Positions 9,422-17,764 of a stretch of 64,000 nt of DNA are shown piece by piece (position 1 is the stretch's first letter; every line of letters starts with the position of its first letter). A model generated the notes under the pieces. The model worked only from the letters and a program-made list of their open reading frames with translations, had not been told where the DNA came from and did no database searches. Position numbers and translations under genes: made by a program. The stretch spans positions 2,046,001 through 2,110,000 of the forward strand of contig NZ_CP022579.1 of NCBI RefSeq assembly GCF_008274805.1, in the 5' to 3' direction. The stretch comes from Oryzomicrobium terrae. Lineage in GTDB: Bacteria; Pseudomonadota; Gammaproteobacteria; Burkholderiales; Rhodocyclaceae.

Positions 9422-9540
9422 GCGGTAAGGCTGGGTCAGGAATAGCGGTGGGGTGCCGGGGCGAAATCGCCAGAGGGATTTTTTAGACTAACCGGAACGC
9501 CGCACCAGTGCTTGGTCTCCAGGCCCCCTGCCCGTAACGC

Positions 9541-9594
9541 AAGGATTGGCGCGGTTCTCCAGGCATACCCCGTGAAAGTCCGCGCCAGTCCTAG
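9541..9594. repeat. Dispersed palindromic repeat, copy 1
   Basis: The arms AGGATTGGCGCGG (9542-9554) and CCGCGCCAGTCCT (9580-9592) match at 12 of 13 positions around a loop containing CAGGCATACCCCGTG. This is the clearest copy of an intergenic repeat family also seen near 9745, 20501, 28065, 28131, 39108 and 39180. Confidence 0.75.
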
Positions 9595-9744
9595 GGTTTA
9601 GGCAGCCACTCGAAAGCGGCCCCGCATCGTCGGCAGTCAATGCCGGATCACCGCCCCTTCCACGCCGCCGGACTCGCGATGATTTTTCAGCCTGGCCGGA
9701 ACGCCGCGCCAGTACTTGATCTCCAGACATGCTGCCCGCAGCGC

Positions 9745-9798
9745 AAGGATTGGCGCGGTTCTCCAGGCATACCCCGTGAAAGTCCGCGCCAGTCCTAG
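9745..9798. repeat. Dispersed palindromic repeat, copy 2
   Basis: This copy is identical to copy 1 over the whole palindrome (arms 9746-9758 and 9784-9796) and lies 204 bp away as part of the tandem duplication. The crotonase stop codon (9852-9854) is about 55 bp away, so the element sits in that gene's 3' untranslated region. Confidence 0.75.
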
Positions 9799-9851
9799 GG
9801 TTTAGGCAGCCGCTCGCAAGCGGCCCCGCATCGCCGGCAATCAACGCCGGA

Positions 9852-10637
9852 TCAGCAGCCCTTCCACACCGCCGGACGCTTGGCGATGAAGGCGTCGATG
9901 CCCTCAGCCACGTCCTCGGCCATGGCGTTGCAGGCCATCACCTCGCCGGCCAGCTGGTAGGCGGACTCCAGGCCCATTTCCAGCTGGCGGTAGAACATCT
10001 GCTTGCCGGCGGCCACGGCCACCGGGGTCTTGGCGATGATGCTGGCGGCCAGCTTGTCCACCTCGGCGTCGAGCTGCTCCAGGGGCACCACCCGGTTCAC
10101 CAGGCCCCGCTCCTTGGCCTCGGCGGCCGAGATGAATTCGCCGGTGAGCAGCATCTCCATGGCCTGCTTGCGTCCCAGATTGCGCGACAGCCCCACGCCG
10201 GGAGTGGCGCAGAACAATCCCACGTTGATGCCCGAAACGGCGAACTTGGCCACGTCGGCCGCCACCGCCAGGTCGCACATCGACACCAGCTGGCAACCCG
10301 CCGCGGTAGCAATGCCATGAACCCGGGCAATCACCGGCTGGGGCAGCTTGGTCACGGTCATCATGACCTTGGTGCACGCCTTGAACAGGGCCTGCATGAA
10401 GGCCTTGTCATGGTTGGCGCGCATTTCCTTGAGATCGTGCCCGGCACAGAATGCCTTGCCGTCGCCGGCCATCACCACCACCCGCACCTTGGGGTCCCGG
10501 CCAATGGCATCCAGTTCGGTCTGCAGGGCGGCGAGCATCTCCTTGGACAGGGCGTTGAACTGGCTGGCGCGGTTGAGGGTGAGCGTGGTCAGACCGTCAG
10601 GACGGTCTTGGCGTAGGACGTAGGGGATGTTGGTCAT
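9852..10637 (-). CDS. ECHDC3-like crotonase-family protein (enoyl-CoA hydratase fold)
   Basis: The 261-residue protein has the crotonase fold, with the oxyanion-hole segment DGKAFCAGHDLKEM at about residues 58-71 and HGIATAAGCQLVSMCDLAVA at about 105-125. Both glutamates that catalyse hydration in canonical enoyl-CoA hydratase are replaced: the CEL position reads CQL, and the PEI position reads SGI in AVSGINVGLFCATPGVG. This pattern matches the ECHDC3-like branch, whose reaction is not established. The start was chosen at the ATG 10637, which has AAGGAG 7 nt upstream; a longer open frame lacks a ribosome site. It lies downstream of an acyl-CoA ligase on the same strand, but a strong hairpin separates them. 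Confidence 0.88.
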   Translation of the reverse strand: MTNIPYVLRQDRPDGLTTLTLNRASQFNALSKEMLAALQTELDAIGRDPKVRVVVMAGDGKAFCAGHDLKEMRANHDKAFMQALFKACTKVMMTVTKLPQPVIARVHGIATAAGCQLVSMCDLAVAADVAKFAVSGINVGLFCATPGVGLSRNLGRKQAMEMLLTGEFISAAEAKERGLVNRVVPLEQLDAEVDKLAASIIAKTPVAVAAGKQMFYRQLEMGLESAYQLAGEVMACNAMAEDVAEGIDAFIAKRPAVWKGC

Positions 10638-10684
10638 GGGTTGTCTCCTTTTGCTCTTCTGATGAAAGCAGGCTTTCTCTAATG

Positions 10685-10716
10685 AAACGCCCCGGGAAAT
10701 AAAGCCCGGGGCGTTT
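10685..10716. terminator. Strong hairpin between acyl-CoA ligase and crotonase genes
   Basis: AAACGCCCCGGG (10685-10696) and CCCGGGGCGTTT (10705-10716) form a perfect 12-bp stem with an 8-nt loop AAATAAAG. On the minus strand the stem ends GCGTTT followed by CATTAG, a short U-run, so it could terminate the ligase transcript or be read through into the crotonase gene. Confidence 0.75.
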
Positions 10717-10737
10717 CTATTCACAAGCCGCTAACGC

Positions 10738-12378
10738 TTATTCAAACGCCGCCGTCGACTTCGCCCGATCGCGCAGCACGAACTTCTGAATCTTGCCCGT
10801 GGAGGTCTTGGGCAGGGCGCCGAAGATCACGCGCTTGGGCACCTTGAAGCGGGCCATGTGCTCGCGGCAGAACTCGATCATCTCTTCTTCCGTGGCGTTG
10901 CTGCCTTCACGCAGTTCGACGAAGGCGCAGGGCACTTCGCCCCACTTCGGGTCGGGAGTGGCCACCACCGCCGCGGCCAGCACTGCCGGGTGCTTGTAGA
11001 GGGTGTCTTCCACCTCGATCGACGAGATGTTCTCACCGCCGGAGATGATCACGTCCTTGGAGCGGTCCTTGATCTTGACGTAGCCGTCGGGCTGCATCAC
11101 CGCCAGGTCGCCGGTGTGGTAGTAGCCGCCGGCGAAGGATTCAGCGGTGGCCTTCTCGTTCTTCAGGTAGCCCTTCATCACCAGGTTGCCACGGAACATG
11201 ATCTCGCCCATGGTCTCGCCATCCCAGGGCACCGGGGCCATGGTGACGGGGTCGAGCACGGTGACGTCTTCCTGGCCGTGGTAGCGCACGCCCTGGCGGC
11301 CGTTGAGGGCCACCTGGTCGGCCAGGGGCAGGCTGTCCCATTCGGTGTGCTTAGCGCACACCGAGGCCGGGCCGTAGGTTTCGGTCAGGCCGTAGACGTG
11401 GGTGATGTTGATGCCGATCTTGGCCATGCTCTCGATCATCGAGGCCGGCGGGGGGGCCGCGGCCACCAGGCCGGAGACGCCGTGGGTGATGCCTTCGCGC
11501 CATTCGGCCGGGGCGTTGGCGATCATGCTGTGCACGATCGGGGCGCCGCAGTAGTGGGTGACCTTGTTCTCGCGCATCAGGGTCAGGATCAGCTTGGCGT
11601 CCACCTTGCGCAGGCAGACGCTGGTGCCGGCGTTGGCGGCCATGGTCCAGGGGAAGCACCAGCCGTTGCAGTGGAACATGGGCAGGGTCCACAGGTACAC
11701 CGAATGGGGCGGCATGCCCCAGGAGACGATGTTGGACACGGCGTTGAGATAGGCGCCCCGGTGGTGGTAGACCACGCCCTTGGGGTTGCCGGTGGTACCG
11801 GAGGTGTAGTTGAGGGAGATGGCGTCCCACTCGTCGTCGGCGCCGCGCCAGGCGAAGTCCTCGCTACCGGCGGCCAGCAGGGCCTCGTAGTCGATCTCGC
11901 CGAGGCGCTCGCCCGGGCCGGTGTATTCCGGATCGTCCACGTCGATCACGGTGATGGCGCGGCCGAGCTTTTCCAGAGCCCCCTTGACGATGTGGGAGTA
12001 TTCCTTATCGGTGATGAGGATCTTGGCCTCGCCGTGGTTGAGCATGAAGGCCACGGCTTCCGGGTCGAGCCGGGTGTTCAGGGTGTTGAGCACGGCACCG
12101 GTGACGGGCACGCCGAAGTGGCACTCGTACATCTCCGGGGTGTTGTTGAGCATCACCGCCACGGTGTCGCCCTTCTGGATGCCGCGGGCGACCAGCGCCG
12201 AGGCCAGGCGCTTGGCCCGGGCGAAGGTCTGGCTCCAGGTATAGCGGCGCTGGCCGTGGATCACCGACAGCCGGTCCGGGTAGATGTAGGCCGACCGTGC
12301 GATGAAGGTCAGCGGAGTCAGCGGAACGTAGTTGGCCTGGTTTTTTTCCAGACCGATTTCGTAGATGTTTTGGGCCAT
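10738..12378 (-). CDS. AlkK-like medium-chain acyl-CoA ligase (AMP-forming)
   Basis: This 546-residue enzyme of the ANL superfamily activates a fatty acid to acyl-AMP and then acyl-CoA. The N-terminus AQNIYEIGLEKNQANYVPLT is typical of the AlkK/medium-chain group. The AMP-binding P-loop is YTSGTTGNPKGVVYHH near residue 185, HCNGWCFPW follows, the A5 motif is VYGLTETYGP, the hinge region is YYHTGDLAVMQPDGYVKIKD, and the catalytic lysine lies in TSTGKIQKFVLRD at the C-terminus. All key residues are present. The start is the ATG 12378, with GAAGGA 6 nt upstream; an upstream in-frame TTG is less likely. It supplies substrate for the acyl-CoA dehydrogenase and crotonase encoded nearby. Confidence 0.94.
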   Translation of the reverse strand: MAQNIYEIGLEKNQANYVPLTPLTFIARSAYIYPDRLSVIHGQRRYTWSQTFARAKRLASALVARGIQKGDTVAVMLNNTPEMYECHFGVPVTGAVLNTLNTRLDPEAVAFMLNHGEAKILITDKEYSHIVKGALEKLGRAITVIDVDDPEYTGPGERLGEIDYEALLAAGSEDFAWRGADDEWDAISLNYTSGTTGNPKGVVYHHRGAYLNAVSNIVSWGMPPHSVYLWTLPMFHCNGWCFPWTMAANAGTSVCLRKVDAKLILTLMRENKVTHYCGAPIVHSMIANAPAEWREGITHGVSGLVAAAPPPASMIESMAKIGINITHVYGLTETYGPASVCAKHTEWDSLPLADQVALNGRQGVRYHGQEDVTVLDPVTMAPVPWDGETMGEIMFRGNLVMKGYLKNEKATAESFAGGYYHTGDLAVMQPDGYVKIKDRSKDVIISGGENISSIEVEDTLYKHPAVLAAAVVATPDPKWGEVPCAFVELREGSNATEEEMIEFCREHMARFKVPKRVIFGALPKTSTGKIQKFVLRDRAKSTAAFE

Positions 12379-12421
12379 ACGCAATCCTTCGATCCCTATT
12401 TGGATTCTGAATACTTAATTA

Positions 12422-12435
12422 CGAAGCGAGCTTCG
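12422..12435. promoter_or_regulatory. Short dyad upstream of acyl-CoA ligase
   Basis: CGAAGC-GA-GCTTCG is a perfect 6-bp-arm dyad in the 75-bp spacer between the ligase start and the PqiC-like gene. It lies about 45 bp upstream of the ligase ATG, where an operator could sit. There is no match to the CATAC-N6-GTATG format of the etf operators. Confidence 0.3.
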
Positions 12436-12453
12436 AACTATACCGTCCCTTCC

Positions 12454-13083
12454 TTACTTCGTCCTTGCGTCACGACAAACAGATGCATCGGCGCCGTCGA
12501 AACGGGCCAGCATTGCCGCGGCATCCCGCGCCAAGGCGTCCGCCGCCTGCACCAGGGCGGCCACCCCACCCCGGGCATCGGCGCTGGGCGCGGCAATGGC
12601 GTAGGCCACGTCCTGCCCGGCGAGGGTCTTGCGCCGTGGGTCGAGCACCGTCATGCGCCCGGCCAGGCGGGCCTGGCTGGCCTGGGGCGCCGTGAAGGTC
12701 TGCTCGAACAGATCGACCTCCACCCGCACCAGGCAACCGCCCTGCCCCGCCGCGCCAAGCTGGCGCCGCAGCCGCGCCGCCAACAACTGGGACGGGGCCG
12801 CCGCCCAACGGCTCTGGGCGTAATCGCGGCGCCGGGTGGCGTCCTCATAGGCCAGCCGGTAGGTCATGGCCTCGCTGTCCATCCAGCCCGGCAGGCGCAC
12901 CTCCACCGCCAGGGGATAGGGGCGCAGCGCCCCGGCGTCGGGCACCCCCAGGTCGAACGCCGCGACTGGCGCGGCGTTTCGGGTAGCACACCCGGAGAGG
13001 CCCGCCAGTAAAAGGATTCCGAGCAGCATGCCCGGAAAGCCAATACTGGCACGGGGTTTGGCGAGGGGTGATTTTAACGGCAT
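12454..13083 (-). CDS. PqiC-like ABC-transport auxiliary lipoprotein
   Basis: The 209-residue protein starts with a lipoprotein signal sequence: LLGILLLAGLSGC gives a lipobox with Cys at about position 32. The mature part resembles the DUF330/ABC auxiliary lipoprotein family (PqiC), outer-membrane lipoproteins that work with MCE-domain lipid transporters. Visible strands include YPLAVEVRLPGWMDSEAM, the family start in which a peptide of known form meets the membrane partner, and later AALVQAADALARDAAAML. It is the last gene of the ppx-MlaE-MlaF-MlaD-PqiC order, 67 bp after the MCE gene. Its role as the periplasmic or outer-membrane end of that transporter is inferred. Confidence 0.83.
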   Translation of the reverse strand: MPLKSPLAKPRASIGFPGMLLGILLLAGLSGCATRNAAPVAAFDLGVPDAGALRPYPLAVEVRLPGWMDSEAMTYRLAYEDATRRRDYAQSRWAAAPSQLLAARLRRQLGAAGQGGCLVRVEVDLFEQTFTAPQASQARLAGRMTVLDPRRKTLAGQDVAYAIAAPSADARGGVAALVQAADALARDAAAMLARFDGADASVCRDARTK

Positions 13084-13150
13084 AAACGGCCTCGTAAAGT
13101 CGGGACGCTCAAAAGGGGTTCGCCCGCCCTGTAGTCGGCGGCCGCCGCCC

Positions 13151-14095
13151 TCACGGCGCAGTACCGCCGGCGGGCGCGGGCGAAGCGGAAAAGCCCGCCT
13201 CCCCCGGCCCCGGCGCCGCCGGCGGAGCGCCGAAGATCAGGCTCTGGGGGTTGCGCTCCAGGTGCTTGAGCAGCCGGTTGAGCTGGCGCACGTCGGTGGC
13301 CACCTGGCCGGCCAGTTCGTCCCAGCGCGGCGAGAGCACGCCGAAGCCGCTGCCGGCGGATTCTTCCACGCCCCGGTCGAGGCGCTCGGCCACGGATTGC
13401 AGGCGCACCGCCAGCTGCTGAGCCTCGCGCAGGGTGCCGGCGGCTTCCTGGGTGGCGGCGGCGGTGTTCTTGAGGGTGCTTTGCAGGGCGGCGACGTTCT
13501 CGGGCGAGACGGCGCTGCGCAGGCTGGCCAGGGTCGGTTGCAGCTCCCGGGTGGCGGCTTCCAGGTGGTCCAGGGTGGCGGTCATGCGCGCCCGGTTATC
13601 GTCGTCGGTGAGCTTGTTGAGGTTGGTCACCAGCTGGCGCACCTGGCGCAGCACGTCGGCACCGGAATCGGCCAGTTCGTCCACCAGGGAGGGCTTCATG
13701 GCGATCACCGCCGGGGCCTTTTCGGTGGACACCAGGGGCGTCGGGTCGCTGCCCGATTCTTCGAGCTGCACGTAGGCGATGCCGGTGATGCCCTGGTAGC
13801 CGAGCTTGGCGGTGGTGCCGCGGGTGAGCGGTACGTCGTCGCGGATGCGGATGCGGATGTGGATCAGCGCCGGATCGTGGCGGTCCAGGTCGATGCCCTG
13901 GACCCGGCCGACCCGGATGCCCCGGTAGCGCACCTGGCCCTGGGGATTGAGGCCGGTGACGTTGGCCCGGGTCTCGACCACGTAGTCCCGGGTCTGCTCC
14001 TGTTTGTTGCCGAACCACCAGAAGGCAAAGGCCGCGGCGATCCCGAGCAGGATCACGAACAGGCCGGCAAGGAGGGCATGGGCACGGTTTTCCAC
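13151..14095 (-). CDS. MlaD-type MCE-domain lipid-transport protein
   Basis: The 314-residue protein has one N-terminal membrane helix (ALLAGLFVILLGIAAAFAFW, about residues 8-28), followed by a single MCE domain beginning RDYVVETRANVTGLNPQGQV and containing VRYRGIRVGRVQGIDLDRHD and GITGIAYVQLEESG. A long predicted helical region (about residues 150-290) then runs to a Pro/Ala/Gly-rich tail. MCE proteins form a periplasmic hexameric ring that carries phospholipid between inner and outer membranes. It sits directly after the ATPase gene. Its long helical C-terminus is larger than in E. coli MlaD and may bridge part of the periplasm. Confidence 0.9.
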   Translation of the reverse strand: MENRAHALLAGLFVILLGIAAAFAFWWFGNKQEQTRDYVVETRANVTGLNPQGQVRYRGIRVGRVQGIDLDRHDPALIHIRIRIRDDVPLTRGTTAKLGYQGITGIAYVQLEESGSDPTPLVSTEKAPAVIAMKPSLVDELADSGADVLRQVRQLVTNLNKLTDDDNRARMTATLDHLEAATRELQPTLASLRSAVSPENVAALQSTLKNTAAATQEAAGTLREAQQLAVRLQSVAERLDRGVEESAGSGFGVLSPRWDELAGQVATDVRQLNRLLKHLERNPQSLIFGAPPAAPGPGEAGFSASPAPAGGTAP

Positions 14096-14118
14096 GGCAG
14101 GCAGTCGTCGTCAGGAAG

Positions 14119-14898
14119 TCAGGGTTGGGGGGCAGGCGCGCCGGCAAAGAAGGCCTGGATGAAGGGGTGGTCGCTGCGCCGCACCGCTTCCGGGGAGCCC
14201 ACCGCCACCAGGTGGCCGTCGGCCAGCACCGCCACCTGAGTGGCGAGAGCCGACAGGGATTCCACGTCGTGGGTGACCATCACCACGGTGAAGTGCAGCG
14301 CCTCCTGCAGGCAGCGGATCAAGTGCACGAAACTGCGGCTGCGGTCCGGGTCCAGGCCCGAGGTGGGCTCATCGAGCACCAGCAGGTCCGGCTCCAGGGC
14401 CAGGGCCCGGGCCAGGGCGACGCGCTTGACCATGCCGCCGGACAATTCGGCCGGCATCAGGTGGGCGTGGTGCGGCTCCAGCTCCACCTGGGCCAGTTTT
14501 TGCAGCACCAGGGCGCGGATCAGGTCCGGGTCGAACCACTTCAGTTCGCGCAGCGGAAAGGCGATGTTGTCATAGACCGACAGGGCCGAAAACAGGGCGC
14601 CGTGCTGGAACAGCACGCCGAGGCGGCGCTTCAGGGCGCGGCGCTCGTCCCCGGGCACCCGGTACAGGTCGGCGCCGAACAGGCGCACTTGGCCCTGCCA
14701 GGGCGGCAGCAGGCCGACCATCTGGCGCAGCAGAGTGGTCTTGCCGCTGCCCGAGCCGCCGACGATGGCGCACACGCTGCGCCGCTGCACCTCCAGGGAA
14801 ATACCCTGGTGGATGACGTGGCGCCCGTAGCGGGACCACACCTGGTCCAGGGCCACGGCGGGCGCCATGGTGGCGTGGGGGTCGCAGGCGCCAGTCAT
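14119..14898 (-). CDS. MlaF-type ABC transporter ATP-binding protein
   Basis: The 259-residue ATPase has a Walker A motif GGSGSGKTTLLRQMVGL, Q-loop LFQHGALF, ABC signature LSGGMVKRVALARAL and Walker B LLVLDEPTSGLDP followed by the H-loop VTHD. The signature LSGGM and the text around it match the MlaF/organic-solvent-tolerance Ttg2A group. The start (complement of 14896-14898) overlaps the permease stop as ATGA. A much longer open frame continues upstream inside the permease gene but has no homology to the family. It drives the lipid transporter formed with the permease and the MCE protein. Confidence 0.93.
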   Translation of the reverse strand: MTGACDPHATMAPAVALDQVWSRYGRHVIHQGISLEVQRRSVCAIVGGSGSGKTTLLRQMVGLLPPWQGQVRLFGADLYRVPGDERRALKRRLGVLFQHGALFSALSVYDNIAFPLRELKWFDPDLIRALVLQKLAQVELEPHHAHLMPAELSGGMVKRVALARALALEPDLLVLDEPTSGLDPDRSRSFVHLIRCLQEALHFTVVMVTHDVESLSALATQVAVLADGHLVAVGSPEAVRRSDHPFIQAFFAGAPAPQP

Positions 14899-16013
14899 TG
14901 CTGGGGAATCCCGACTTCCCGGGTGAGCAGGGCAAAGATGGCGTCGGCCAGGATCACCACGGTGATGGCGGTGACCACCGAACTGGTGGTGCGGGCCGAC
15001 AGGCTCTCGGTGTTGGGCCGCACCTTGAGGCCGAAGTGGCAGGCGATCTGGGCGATGAGAAAGCCGAACACGGCGCCCTTGGTCAGGGCGATCCACAGGT
15101 TGGGCACCGGCACCGCCCGGGCCAGGCCGTGCAGCAGGAAGTCGAAGGTCAGCCCCAGTTGCAGGTGGGCCGAGACCATGCCGCCCAGGAGGCCCATGGC
15201 CGAGGTCCACACCACCAGCAGCGGCATGGCCAGGGTCAGGGCCGCCACCCGGGGTAACACCAGGCGCAGGGTGGCGGGAATGCCCATGGTCGTCAGGGCG
15301 TCGATCTCCTCGGTCACCCGCATCACCCCGATCTGGGCCGTCATGGCCGAGCCCGAGCGCCCCGCCACCAGCACCGCGGCGAGCACCGGGCCGAGCTCGC
15401 GGATGATGGCCAGGCCCATGACGTTGACGATCAGGGGCTCGGCGCCGAAGTTGCGCAGTTGCAGGGCCGACAGGTAGCTGATCACCACGCCGACGAGAAA
15501 GCCCACCAGGGCGGTGACCGGCAGGGCCTGGGCACCGCTCTTGAAGACGGTGGCGGAAAACTCGCGGAACGGCGCCCGGCGCGGGGTGCGCAGCAGGCCC
15601 ACGGCGTCCAGGGCGAGGCGGCCGAGCAGTTCGGTAAGCTCAATGAAGTTGCGCCCGGCGCGCAGCACCTGGTTGCCCAGGGCCTCGACCTCGGCGAAGG
15701 GCCGGCGCGGCGGTGGCGGCAGGGCATCGGGCACGGCGGCGGCCCGGGCGATGGCCAGGCGCTCTTCGTCCCCCAGGACCACCTCGGCCGGCCAGGCACG
15801 CCCCCAGGCGCGCCACAGCAAGGTGGCGGCAGCGCTGTCGAGGCGCTCCAGGCCGTTCAAGTCCCAGGGCAGGCGCCGTGCGGCGAAATCGGCCAGGCGG
15901 GCTTCGAAGGCGTTGCGCGGCAGGGGCTGGCGCAGCAGGTTGACCAGCGTCCAGTCGCCGGCGAGGACGATACGGCCGCCCTCTTCCTTGAGAACCAGGC
16001 CCCCGGTGGGCAT
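14895..16013 (-). CDS. MlaE-type ABC permease with N-terminal STAS-like domain
   Basis: The 372-residue protein fuses an N-terminal soluble region to an MlaE permease. Residues 1-95 resemble a STAS fold (IVLAGDWTLVNLL and WDLNGLERLDSAAATLLWRA). The permease covers about residues 120-370 and shows the family motif ELGPVLAAVLVAGRSGSAMT, then QIGVMRVTEEIDALTTMGI and about five membrane segments. In E. coli the STAS protein MlaB is separate, so a fused form would combine two subunits. The start codon abuts the ppx stop (TAA then ATG on the minus strand), and the end overlaps the ATPase start, showing tight translational coupling. Confidence 0.9.
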   Translation of the reverse strand: MPTGGLVLKEEGGRIVLAGDWTLVNLLRQPLPRNAFEARLADFAARRLPWDLNGLERLDSAAATLLWRAWGRAWPAEVVLGDEERLAIARAAAVPDALPPPPRRPFAEVEALGNQVLRAGRNFIELTELLGRLALDAVGLLRTPRRAPFREFSATVFKSGAQALPVTALVGFLVGVVISYLSALQLRNFGAEPLIVNVMGLAIIRELGPVLAAVLVAGRSGSAMTAQIGVMRVTEEIDALTTMGIPATLRLVLPRVAALTLAMPLLVVWTSAMGLLGGMVSAHLQLGLTFDFLLHGLARAVPVPNLWIALTKGAVFGFLIAQIACHFGLKVRPNTESLSARTTSSVVTAITVVILADAIFALLTREVGIPQQ

Positions 16014-17612
16014 TTAGGCGGCTTGGGTCAAGATCGGCGCCATCCCATCCGTCCCTGCCGAAACCCCTTCGACGGGCAGCACCGTGAGGTTGCCCGAGAG
16101 CTCGCCGCGCCCCCGGGATTTGAGGCGGAAGGTCAGGCCGACACCGCGCCAGGCATCCACTTCGTCGGACAGGGCCGCGGCGGTGAGGGGGTTGGCCGCC
16201 AGCCAGTCCCCCGGCAGTTCGAGCAAGAAGCCCTTGTCACCGGCGCGCACGCCCCATTCGCTGGGCGGTTTGCTTTCCCGGGAGCGCAGCAGGATGGTGG
16301 CCAGGCGCAGGGCGAACACCATCAGCCAGTTCACGTCGCCGTAGGGCAGCCCCCCCACTTTCTGCAGCTTGCCCTTGTGGCCGAGCACCAGCATCGCCAG
16401 GCGGGCCTGCTCCTTCTTGGAGAAGCCGGGCATGTCGGCGAAGGTGAGGATGTAGGCGCCGTGCTTGTGGTAGCCGTTGTGGGCCACAGACAGGCCCAGC
16501 TCGTGCAGCCGGGCCGCCCAGCACAGGAAGTGCTCGTCGTTGACGTGCTCCACCGGATGGGTGTCGGCGCGCCCCGGCGTCAGGGCACGGAACACGGTCA
16601 GCGCCACTTGCTCGACACGGGCGGCCTGGGCCGAATCGACCTGGTAGCGTCGCATGAACTGGGTGACCGTGGCATCGCGCATGTCGCTGTGGTGGAAGCG
16701 GCCGAGCAGGTCGTACAGCACGCCCAGGCGCAGCGCCCCGTCGGCATAGGTCATGCGTTCCAGGTTGAGCTCCTGGAACACCGCCATCATGATCGCCAGC
16801 CCGCCGGGAATCACCGGCAGGCGGTCGGATTTGAGGCCTTCCAGGTCCAGGGCGTCGAGGGAGCCGGCCTTGATCAGCAGGGCCTTCATGCGCTCCATGC
16901 CGGCCCGGGTGATGCCGACGGCGCCCCCCGGGTTGAGGCCGTTCAGCTCCAGCACGTCGGCGATTGCCCGGGCCGAGCCGGAAGAGCCCACCGCTTCCTT
17001 CCAGCCCAGACGCAGGTAGTCGTAGGCGATGGTCTGGATTTCCTTGCCGGCGGCCACCTCGGCCTCGCGGAAGCGCTTCTTGTCCATGCGCCCATCCGGA
17101 AAAAAACGCCCGGTGTAGCTGACACAGCCCATGAACAGGGATTCCATCGACTGGGGCTCGAAACGCTTGCCGATGATGAACTCGGTGGAGCCGCCGCCAA
17201 TGTCCACCACCAGCCGCTTGTGCGGCACCAGGGGCAGGGAATGGGCGGCGCCGATGTAGATCAACCGGGCCTCTTCGCGGCCGGCGATGATTTCGATGGG
17301 AAAGCCCAAAGCCGCTTCGGCCTTGGGCAGGAACTCGGCGGCGTTCTTGGCCACGCGCAGGGTATTGGTAGCCACCGCCCGCACCTGTTCCGGGGCAAAG
17401 CCGCGGATGCGCTCGCCAAACTTGGCCAGGGCCGCCAGGGCGCGGCGCTGGGAGGCCTCGTCCATGTAGCGTTCCGGGGTCAGGCCCGAGGCCAGGCGTA
17501 CCGCTTCCTTGAGGGAATCCAGGGTATAGATCTGGTCCTCGACTACCCGCCCCACTTCCAGGCGAAAGCTGTTGGACCCGAGGTCTACAGCGGCGATCAG
17601 TTCATTTTGCAT
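16014..17612 (-). CDS. ppx: Exopolyphosphatase / Ppx-GppA family
   Basis: The 532-residue enzyme releases phosphate from the ends of polyphosphate, opposing Ppk, which is encoded divergently. The ASKHA-type ATPase motifs are clear: AAVDLGSNSFRLEVGRV at the N-terminus (phosphate 1), VRAVATNTLRVAKNA, and VDIGGGSTEFIIGKRF (phosphate 2). The C-terminal half holds an HD-like helical domain (CWAARLHELGLSVAHNGYHK, then GAYIL), as in E. coli Ppx. The gene is the first of a minus-strand run into MlaE/F/D/PqiC and ends exactly where the permease begins. It could equally be the GppA relative, but its adjacency to ppk favours Ppx. Confidence 0.93.
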   Translation of the reverse strand: MQNELIAAVDLGSNSFRLEVGRVVEDQIYTLDSLKEAVRLASGLTPERYMDEASQRRALAALAKFGERIRGFAPEQVRAVATNTLRVAKNAAEFLPKAEAALGFPIEIIAGREEARLIYIGAAHSLPLVPHKRLVVDIGGGSTEFIIGKRFEPQSMESLFMGCVSYTGRFFPDGRMDKKRFREAEVAAGKEIQTIAYDYLRLGWKEAVGSSGSARAIADVLELNGLNPGGAVGITRAGMERMKALLIKAGSLDALDLEGLKSDRLPVIPGGLAIMMAVFQELNLERMTYADGALRLGVLYDLLGRFHHSDMRDATVTQFMRRYQVDSAQAARVEQVALTVFRALTPGRADTHPVEHVNDEHFLCWAARLHELGLSVAHNGYHKHGAYILTFADMPGFSKKEQARLAMLVLGHKGKLQKVGGLPYGDVNWLMVFALRLATILLRSRESKPPSEWGVRAGDKGFLLELPGDWLAANPLTAAALSDEVDAWRGVGLTFRLKSRGRGELSGNLTVLPVEGVSAGTDGMAPILTQAA

Positions 17613-17764
17613 GGCAGCACACGGCGCGCAGAATCGCTATGGGGAGGGAAACCGGCGCATTCTAACACCGGCGCTCCGGTTGCAAGGGCGACGAACGGCG
17701 CCTGGGCGAAACAGCAAAGTCCGCGCCAATACTAGCGTTCCGGCCAATGACAAAAAAACGCAAG

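Larger units (their letters stand above)
9492..9898. repeat. 204-bp tandem duplication, second copy entering the crotonase gene
   Basis: Two copies of a 204-bp unit lie head to tail (about 9492-9695 and 9696-9898), in exact 204-bp register over at least 180 bp. Check points are CCGGAACGCCGC at 9492 and 9696, and AAGGATTGGCGCGG at 9541 and 9745. Each copy holds one imperfect palindrome of the dispersed repeat family. The second copy runs into the last dozen or so codons of the minus-strand crotonase gene. The first copy keeps a decayed version of that gene end (complement of about 9650-9680). The unit is a multiple of three, which opens a spurious repetitive 118-residue frame. Confidence 0.9.

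Noticed and set aside
9488-9844. 118-codon minus-strand frame over the tandem duplication, with a repeated peptide
   Set aside because: It exists because the 204-bp unit is a multiple of three. The sequence is palindromic repeat plus a decayed gene end, and no ribosome site precedes it.
12961-12985. GGCGCGG-TTTC motif like the dispersed repeat
   Set aside because: It lies inside the PqiC-like coding sequence, has only one arm and can occur by chance at this base composition.
17713-17745. CCGCGCCAATACTAG upstream of ppk as a repeat copy
   Set aside because: The partner arm is only GGCGCC with no further match, so it is too weak to count.
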